Made by a program: the position numbers and the translations under genes. Under the pieces are notes generated by a model. The model made no database searches. It was not told the DNA's origin and was given only the letters and a program-made list of their open reading frames with translations. Source: Melitaea cinxia (lineage: Eukaryota > Arthropoda > Insecta > Lepidoptera > Nymphalidae). From it: a DNA stretch of 64,000 nucleotides. Location of the stretch: positions 9,600,501 to 9,664,500 of the forward strand of contig NC_059415.1 in NCBI RefSeq assembly GCF_905220565.1, in the 5' to 3' direction. Shown one piece after another: positions 40,001-49,000 of this stretch. Every line of letters begins with the position of its first letter. The first letter of the stretch is position 1.

Positions 40001-43000
40001 GATTAATTATCGGCCATATAGGCGGGGAAGAAGGATTCGTAGAAGACAGCTTATTAATATTTGAAGCCAAAAAAAAAAATAAAGAAGATTATCATCAAGA
40101 GATGAATGCCGATTTCTTTGAGAAGTGGTTTAGGGGGGTCTTGCCAAAACTAAAACCAAATTCCGTAGTGGTGATGGATAATGCCCCCTACCACTCCAGA
40201 AAACTAGAATCGCTGCCTAAAATGTCTTGCACTAAATCTCGAATACAAGAGTGGCTAACGAGCAAGAATATTTCATTCGAAGCAACAATGGTTAAAGCCA
40301 CTCTTATAGACATTGTACGGCAGCACAAACAAGAGCATTGCGATAAGTATGTTGTAGACGAGATGGCAGCGCAGCATGGGATAATTGTTTTATGTCTGCC
40401 CCCATACCACTGTGAGCTCAATCCCATTGAGTTGGTATGGGCGCAGGCTAAAGGATATGTTGCAAAAAATAACAAAACCTTCAAAATGACAGAAGTGAAA
40501 AAACTTTTTGAAGAAGGACTTCAACATATCACACCTGAAAAATGGAGTAGCTGCGTCTCTCATATAATTAAAGAAGAAGACAAGATGTATGGTCTCGACC
40601 ACATGATCGATAATGTTTCAGACAGATTTATAATTAATGTCACCGAAAGCGATAGTGATGATTTTTCATCAGATGATAAATAAAAACAAATTATGTAATA
40701 AGCGATGTTTTCTATTTTCATTACCTACCTATAATTGTTATGTTTTATACATAATATGTACGATTTTATTTTTGTGTTACCCACACATTAGGAATTCTAA
40801 ACATTTTTGAATATCATATCAAAAATTGACCGCTCCAGCGGGATTCGAACCCGCGTCTCCGACTGACCGTGTCGGCGCTCTAGCCAATTAAGCTATGGAA
40901 CGATGTACCCGCTCGAGCGAAATTTTTGATATGATGATTTTTATTTTTCGGTTTAAGCGAACCGTGGCGCCGTCTATAGTGAGTTCTTTACAGAGACCCG
41001 TAACTATTCAAAGTTTCATATTACAATGAAAATCTTTGACAAGAGACGACACCATGCTATTTTTAATATGTACGATTTTATTTTTGTGTTACCCACACAT
41101 TAGGAATTCTAAACATTTTTGAATATCATATCAAAAATTGACCGCTCCAGCGGGATTCGAACCCGCGTCTCCGACTGACCGTGTCGGCGCTCTAGCCAAT
41201 TAAGCTATGGAACGATGTACCCGCTCGAGCGAAATTTTTGATATGATGATTTTTATTTTTCGGTTTAAGCGAACCGTGGCGCCGTCTATAGTGAGTTCTT
41301 TACAGAGACCCGTAACTATTCAAAGTTTCATATTACAATGAAAATCTTTGACAAGAGACGACACCATTGTGTGTTGTGTTAGTGAATGAATCAACACAGT
41401 AAACGTTAGTTGACTTCGTCTAATTAAAAATACGACTATAATAGACTTAATAAATGCGATTAAAGAAGGTTATTAAATCGCAAAGACATTGCTGGGTGCG
41501 TGGTAACCCATACACACACACATATATATATACTAGCTGTGCCCGCGGCTTCGCCCGCGTTGAAATCAGAGTGTCACAAAGTTTTCCCGGCAAACTTCCA
41601 GTGAAACTCTCATCAAAATCGGCTTAGCCGTTACGTAAACCTTCCTCTTAAACCGCATAAAAATCCGTTCAGTAGATTTTGAGGAAATCTATCACATACA
41701 CTTTTGGAGACTGTTTTATAATACACTAACTGTTGCCCGCGACTACATCCGCGTGGTTATAAAGATATGCATTACTATTAAGATGTTTAACGCAAATTAT
41801 TGTTTTATTTCAGTTACTTGAAATGCTTATCACACTAAGTAACTTTTTAAAAGGCACAATTTAGTATAATTTAATAGTTGTTTTTATAAAACCTCTCTAT
41901 ACACCACATTCTTAGTTTTATTTTCAGGCAGCAGTATAAATAACCTATCAGGCGAACTTATATGTTTCATACAAACTATCAACCCCAATTAAGCCCCTTA
42001 GCGGTGGAATATCGCAAAATTCGTTCTTAGCGGACGTCTACTAACTATAATCTACCTCCCTGCCAAATTTCATCTTTGTCCATCTTGGATGGATGAACCC
42101 TCCAGCGGTTTTTGAGTTCTCGTGATGAGTGAGTCAGTGACCTTTCTCCTTTATATATATATAGATTACGATGCATTATTTGGACACCATCTCATCATCT
42201 ATAGAGCACACATTTTACATTTCAAGTCTCTTACTTCAAAAATACAGAACTTTCGTACAAACTTCCAACCCCCGTTTTACCCCTTTAAGGGTTGAATTTC
42301 ATAAAACCAGTTCTTAGCAGATGTCTACACCCCATAAGGAAACTACCTGCCAAATTTCAAGTTTGTATCTGTTATAGTTTCGGAGATTTCGTTATGAGGG
42401 AGCCAACCTACCATCCCCCGGTTTAACTCCAAAAAGGAGTTGATCTCTAAAAATACATTATTTGGACACCTTTTCACCATCTATAGAGTTTACATTTTAA
42501 ATTTCAAGTCTCTTACTTCAAAAACATAGGACTTTCATTCAAACTACCAACCCCCGTTTCACCCCCTTAGGGGTCAAGTTTCGTAAAATCGGTTCTTAGC
42601 AAATGTCAACGTCCTATAAGCAACCTACCTGTCAAATTTCAAGTTTGTATCTGTTATAGTTTCGGAGATTTCGTAATGAGTGAGTCAACCTACCATCCTC
42701 CATTTTAACCCCAAAAGGGTGTTGATTTCTTAAGATACATTATTTAGACACCTTTTCACTATCTATAGAGCATACATTTTAAATTTCAAGTCTCTTACTT
42801 CAAAAACGTAGGACTTTCATACAAACTTCCAAACCCCGTTTCACCCCCTTAGGGGTCGAGTTTCGTAAAATCCGTTCTTAGCAAATGTCTACGACCTATA
42901 AGGAGCCTACTTGCCAAATTTCAAGTTTTTAAGTGTTATAGTTTCTGAGATTTCGTGATGAGTGAGTCAACCTACCATCCCCCGTTTTAACCCCAAAAGG

Positions 43001-46000
43001 GAGTTTGTTTCTAAAGATAGATTATTTGGACACCTTTTTATCATCTATAGAGCATACATTTTAAATTTCAAGTCTCTTACTTCTAAAACATAGGACTTTC
43101 ATACAAATTTCCAACCCCCGTTTTACCCTCTGAGGGATCGAGTTTCGTAAAATTCATTCTTAGCGGTAGTTTACACTGTATAAGGAACCTCCTTGCTAAA
43201 TTTCAAGTTTGTAGGTGTTATAGTTTCGGAGATTTCGTGATCAGTGAGTCAACCTAAGATCCCCCGTTTTAACCCCAAAAAGGGGTTGATTTCTAAATAT
43301 TCATTATTTGGTCACCTTTTCACTATTTATAGAGCTTACATTTTAAATTTTAAGTCTCTTACTTTAAAAACATAGGACTTTCATACAAACTTCCAACCCC
43401 CGTTTCACCCCCTTAGGGGTCGAGTTTCGTAAAATCCGTTCTTAGCGGATGCCTACGTCTTATAAGGAGCCTACCTGCCAAATTTCAAGTTTGTAGGTGT
43501 TATAGTTTCGGAGATTTCGTGATGAATGAGTGACCTTTCGCTTTTATATATATTATAGATTATAGATATAGATATATATATATATATATATACTAGATCG
43601 TTCAATAAGTCCCGAGACTAACCTGGAAATGGCGCATATATTAAAAACTCTTTTGATTTTTAAAAAGTACTGGCTATCAATACAAGAATATGTGTCAAAT
43701 TTTTAAAAATGGAACAATAAAATTATTGATTTTGAAACATTTAAGTGACGCTACGGTTGTAATTTCGATACAATGGAAAAAAACAAGTTTCGCGTGTTGA
43801 TAAAACATTGTTTTTTAATGGGAAAAAATACCGTTGAAGCACAGCAATGGCTTATAAAATGTTATGCAGGATCGGCTCCCTCTAAAGCAACCATTTGTCG
43901 GTGGTATGTGGTGGTGAAAGCCGCCCGAAGCGTCCAAAGACTCAGAAATCGGCCGGTAAGGTTATGGCGTCTATATTTTGGGATGCGCATGGAATACTTT
44001 TCATCGACTACCTTGAAAAGGGGCAAAATATAAATAGTGACTATTACATGTGCTTATTGGAGCGATTGAAGTACGAAATTGCGGATAAACGGCCTCACAC
44101 GAACAAAAAGAAAGTGGTGTTTCACCAGGACAACGCGCCTTGTCACAAGTCCGTGAGAACGATGGCCAAAATTAACGAATTGGGCTTCGAATTGCTTCCT
44201 CATACCCCTTATTCGCCAGACTTGGCCCCCAGCGATTACTGGCTGTTTGCAGACCTCAATAAAATGCTTCAGGGTAAGAAATTTGACTCTAATAGTGAAG
44301 TTATCGCAGCAACGGAGGCTTATTTTGAAGCCAAAGACAAATCGTTCTACACACATGGGATAGAAAAGTTAGAAAAGCGTTGGAGGGACTGTATAGCTCT
44401 TGGGGGAGACTATGTTGATGAATAAAAATTTTATAAAAAAGACCTTTTTTTAGTACTTAGTCTCGGGACTTATTGAACCACGTGTTATATATATATAAAA
44501 TTTTAAAACTTACTTATTTCACTCTCATATTCATTCCATATCCTATTTATCCTCTCCACAGAATTTTCGCTTATAGTAACATGTATATCTTTTTTCAGAG
44601 TTCTTGTAACTTCATCTATCACCGATTTGTCGTAGATGGGACGGCCCCAATAATCAATTTTTTCATTTTTATAAAACCAGTGCAGAGCCTGTATCGCTGT
44701 GTTTTCCGCGGCTTTCTTTTTTGATATAGCGACGCTGAAAAGTTAAACACAAATCATTATTATTATCATATTACAATATAGTTTTTTATTATATGAACAG
44801 ATTAACTCTTAGATAGATCTCTTGCACACACCACACATACATACACTCACACATACACAAACTAACTCGCTTCAGCCTGTAATATCCCACAGCTGGGCAA
44901 AGGGCTCTTTCCCCATGTAGGAGAAGGATTTGAGCTTAATCCACCACGCTGCTCCAATGCGAGTTGGCGGATATATTTCCTACCATGAGTAACGATAGCT
45001 ATCAGGTGGACATGATATCAACCGGGACCGACGGCTTAACGTGCTCTGCGAGACACGGTGGGGAGACCCACAAGCACTGCACAAACACCCACGGCAACCA
45101 TCTGTATGGCTAATACAAATGTTTGTCATGTGTGGGGATCGAACCCGCAATCGCCAGCGCAACAGTCACAAAGTATCTCAGATGCTCGATTGGTTTTGTA
45201 TGATTGTTTTTGTTCTACTACACAGATGATACTAATCTATACAGCCTGAATTCAAATTTTTTTTTTGTAACTAAATCCTTTGCATAAGTTAATTTCCTAA
45301 TTGATACCACTTGTTAAAAGTATTTTATTAATTAAGCTTTTTACTAGCTGTGCCGACTTCGTTCGCGTGGATTTTAACAAAATAGTTATTGTTTAGTTTG
45401 CAGAGTTAAGAAAACGATCAATTTCTAAAATAAAAGTAGCCTAAGTTACTCCTTATTGTATCAGCTATCTGCCAGTGAAAGTCCCGTAAAAAATCGGCCC
45501 AACCGATTGAGAGATTTGCCAGAACATACAAACAAACAAACAGACAGACAGAAAGACAAAAATTATAAAAAATATTATTTTATTTTGGTGTATGTACCGT
45601 GTATACATCCATATGCATTTAGTAAAAAGCGGTCATTTTAATATTGCAAACAGACATTCCAATTTTATTTATTTGTATGGATTAATAAAAGATAGTTTGT
45701 TTCCAAACAAAAAAAAAAAACAGACTTTGAATACACATTATTAGAAATAACTCAGAAAATACTCGCCAGTTCTAGCTCAAATTGAAATAGGACCTCACGA
45801 AAAGCACCAGCTTCGAAAACAAAAAGAATCATCAAAATCGGTACACCCAGTAAAAACTTACAAGGTACCTAACAAAGATAAAGAAAATAAAATATAAAAT
45901 TGAGAACTTCTTTTATTGAAGTTAGTTAAAAAATTAAGACACCATACAAAAATATAATTAAATTTCTCTACATGCCGTAACAGAGGTTATCCTAGTATGG

Positions 46001-49000
46001 CAGCAGAGGCATCCTAAATATTAATTACTGTGAAATTGCTTTGTAAGTACATTTAACTAAAAATGTAAATTTTTTTACTTGCAAAAAAATAAAGTATTAT
46101 AATTATCCTTAAGTGTTATTTGATACAGACAAATAGAAAATACAAAAATAATACCTTTCAAACTTAATTTTCTCTGGCCATGTAAAAGTATATGTACAAA
46201 TCCAATCGGGCTGTCCATTTTTCTTCATGATTTGCTTGTAATAAATGTCAAATATCTTTTCCTGTGCCCTTGCTCGCAATTCATTAAGAGTCACCCGCGG
46301 CTTGGGAAACATCTTTTTTATCTTAGTTAGTTCTGTAACAAAAATGTTATATATTTAATAAAACTATGCAATCTCTAGCTTCTGCTTTATTAGATACTGC
46401 CGCATTGTGAGTACGGGAAATATGCATAACTTTGTATAGCTTATATCATAGTGTGTTACCAGTTTTTATCGCTGTTATTAATCTCACTTCAGCCTATCGC
46501 AGACCACTGCTGGACATAGGCCTTCACAAGTTTGCGCCAAAAACGGCATGGTGACCGCGGGTCTGGCTTTGTCTTCGGCCCGTGTATTTCAAAACCAGCA
46601 GTTGGATGGTTATCCCGCCATCGGTCGGTTTTTTAAGTTCCAAGGTGGTAGTGGAACCGTTTCATCCCTTAGTCGCCTCTTACGAAACCCACGGGAAGAG
46701 AGGGGGGTGGCCATATTCTTTACTGTCGTAACCGCACAGCAAATGTTGCACTGTTATTAATAATTGAAGTTAAACTTCTTTAAGCATGCTTCACTTGGGG
46801 TGTAAGCTGAATGCGTGACGAGAGCGTTACGAAAATTGTGATCGGACGAGGCGAATGGAGCAAGAGAGATAGGTGCGAGTACATATTTTCTTTCTCTCTG
46901 TGTCTCATAGCCAGTTATGTTTCGTATATCTAAGACACAGTGCAGGACTATTTTGCAAAGTTTTACTTCAGTCATGTAGTCTAAAGCACTCTCTTTTTTT
47001 AACTATGTAAGAAAACTTTCTTTGTTAAAAGAAAAAAACAATAAAACATAAATAAAAATAATGACTCTTACACATTACTACCACAACGGGTTTTCTCAAA
47101 CACTTTCTTTTAAGCACAGTATCAATGCTGATAAATCTCATGCTCATAACCTTCGTCGTCATATTTTAATTGACCAAAGCTTCATTTGGCTTGCTTATTT
47201 ACACTTTTTGATCAAAATAAGTAAAATAAGGTTTTGATGTAATATCAGGATCATAAAATATTGATAAATTCAAATTATTTACACATTCCCTTGACTACTA
47301 AAGATTTTATATTTTCAAACTAATAAATCCTTTAGACGTATAATGAATTAAATGTTCATCTTACCAAAAGATCAGTGCTATCTTACACAATATTAATGAC
47401 CTCACATAATGACGATTACATAATAAAAAGGTTGGCTAAACAGAAGCATGGCATTTTTTTTATAAGAAATTTTTATAGCTTTTGAGTTGCAAATTGATAG
47501 TTTAAAAACAGTAATTTTTGAATTTCTTACCCATTGTTCTCACTGGAATCCAAGTGCTTTTAAAGGATTGAATTGATTTGAACAAGATTATTGTTAGGTA
47601 CTGTGTCGCTACGGTACTAAAGAATATGGCCACCCCCTTTCATCCCGTGGGTGTCGTAAGCGGCGACTGTGGGATAACACGGTTCCGCTACCACCTTGGA
47701 ACTTAAAAAGCCGACCGGTGGCGGGATAACCATCCGACTGCTGGCTTTGAAATACACAGGCTTAAGACGGGCAGCAGCGTCTTCGGTGCGACAAAGCCAA
47801 TACTGCGATCACCAACCCGCCTGCCCAGCGTGGTGACTATGGGCAACACACATGAGTTCAGGTTATTTTTGGCGTAAACTTGTGGAGGTCTATGTCCAGC
47901 AGTGGACTGTATAGGCTGTAATGATGATTAATGATGAACAAGATTAGTGTGAAGCAAGGCACCGTGCCTCGGAGAGCATGTTAAGCCGTCGGTCCCGGTT
48001 GTTATCATGTACACCTAATAGCGATTGTTACTCATAGTAGGAAATATATATGCCAACATGCAATGGAGCAGCGTGGTGGATTAAGCTCTGATCCTTCTCC
48101 TGCATGAGGAAAGAGGCCTATGCCCAGTAGTGGGATATTACAAGCTGAAGCATAAATATCATTAAATTGGTTAAGTAAACACTCATCATTGAGCGGCACT
48201 CAGAGAAGTTTAATGATTACTTAAACGATTACTAAGTAATCATTAAACGTCTCTACGCGTGGCCATTCATACTGCAATACTTAAAAATAAATAAATAAAA
48301 ATAAATTGACATTGAAAGAACAGCCATGCAAGTTGTATAAAAACTAAAAAAAGTATACTATCACAATCACTATGAACGCATACTAAACTAGCAGAGGACT
48401 TATTGTGTTTGTCATTTTAAATCTCTCAATATTTTGTAGCATTGGAGACATAGTCAAGGATAACTGAGAAGTTGGACGTTTGATGTTGTTTACCATAAAT
48501 AAAGTCCCGAAAAGTGTTAGTAAGTGGTACTATTTTATCAGATAGTATTATGTACAAAAAAAAAATGTATTATTACCTTGTTCACTATCTGATTTCTGAG
48601 AATCTGTTTTTTCACTTTCTTTAATTGCATTGTCTTTTACTTTATTTGAGTAATGTTTCACTGAATATGACGCAGGTGGTGGTAGCATACTATGTATTTT
48701 AAGGGTAGTGAAGTATTGATTCAGACATTTAACATATATTCCACAATGTTGTCCTAAAAAAAATACATATATTTATTATTTAATATGTTATTACACATTC
48801 AGAATAAAATTAAAGACAATAGCAATATTTTAACTCAAAGTGCAAAAGGCTTTTTAAACATCTTATTATTAATATACAACCTCATTTGATTTTATAATAG
48901 CAGCACAATTTTATTTACATCCTGATTTTTTCCTTTGGTAATTATGTACATTGCCGGCAAGAAATTTATGGTGTTGGAGGGGAAAGGGTTAGTGTGGGTT

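Larger units (their letters stand above)
40757..41370. repeat. Two tandem 312-bp units, each with a tRNA-like sequence
   Basis: The second unit starts at 41069 and repeats the first almost perfectly. Each has TACGATTTTATTTTTGTG, the 15-bp inverted repeat ATCATATCAAAAATT / AATTTTTGATATGAT around the tRNA-like part, GTTTAAGCGAACCGTGGCGC, and a tail ending ACGACACCAT. They lie between the transposase and the right TIR. Confidence 0.85.
39103..41438 (+). mobile_element. Tc1/mariner-group DNA transposon (DD83E, Sailor-like)
   Basis: The left end TAGTCGTATTTTTAATTAGA is repeated inverted at the right end (41419-41438). Identity spans 23 bases including a flanking TA on each side and continues weakly for about 14 more. 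TA duplications are at 39101-39102 and 41439-41440. It contains a three-exon transposase and, 3' of it, two tandem 312-bp tRNA-like repeat units. It lies in helicase intron 4, antisense to the host gene. Confidence 0.8.

Noticed and set aside
44054..44356. 100-codon minus-strand frame at 44 kb
   Set aside because: It is antisense to the mariner transposase and has no motif of its own.
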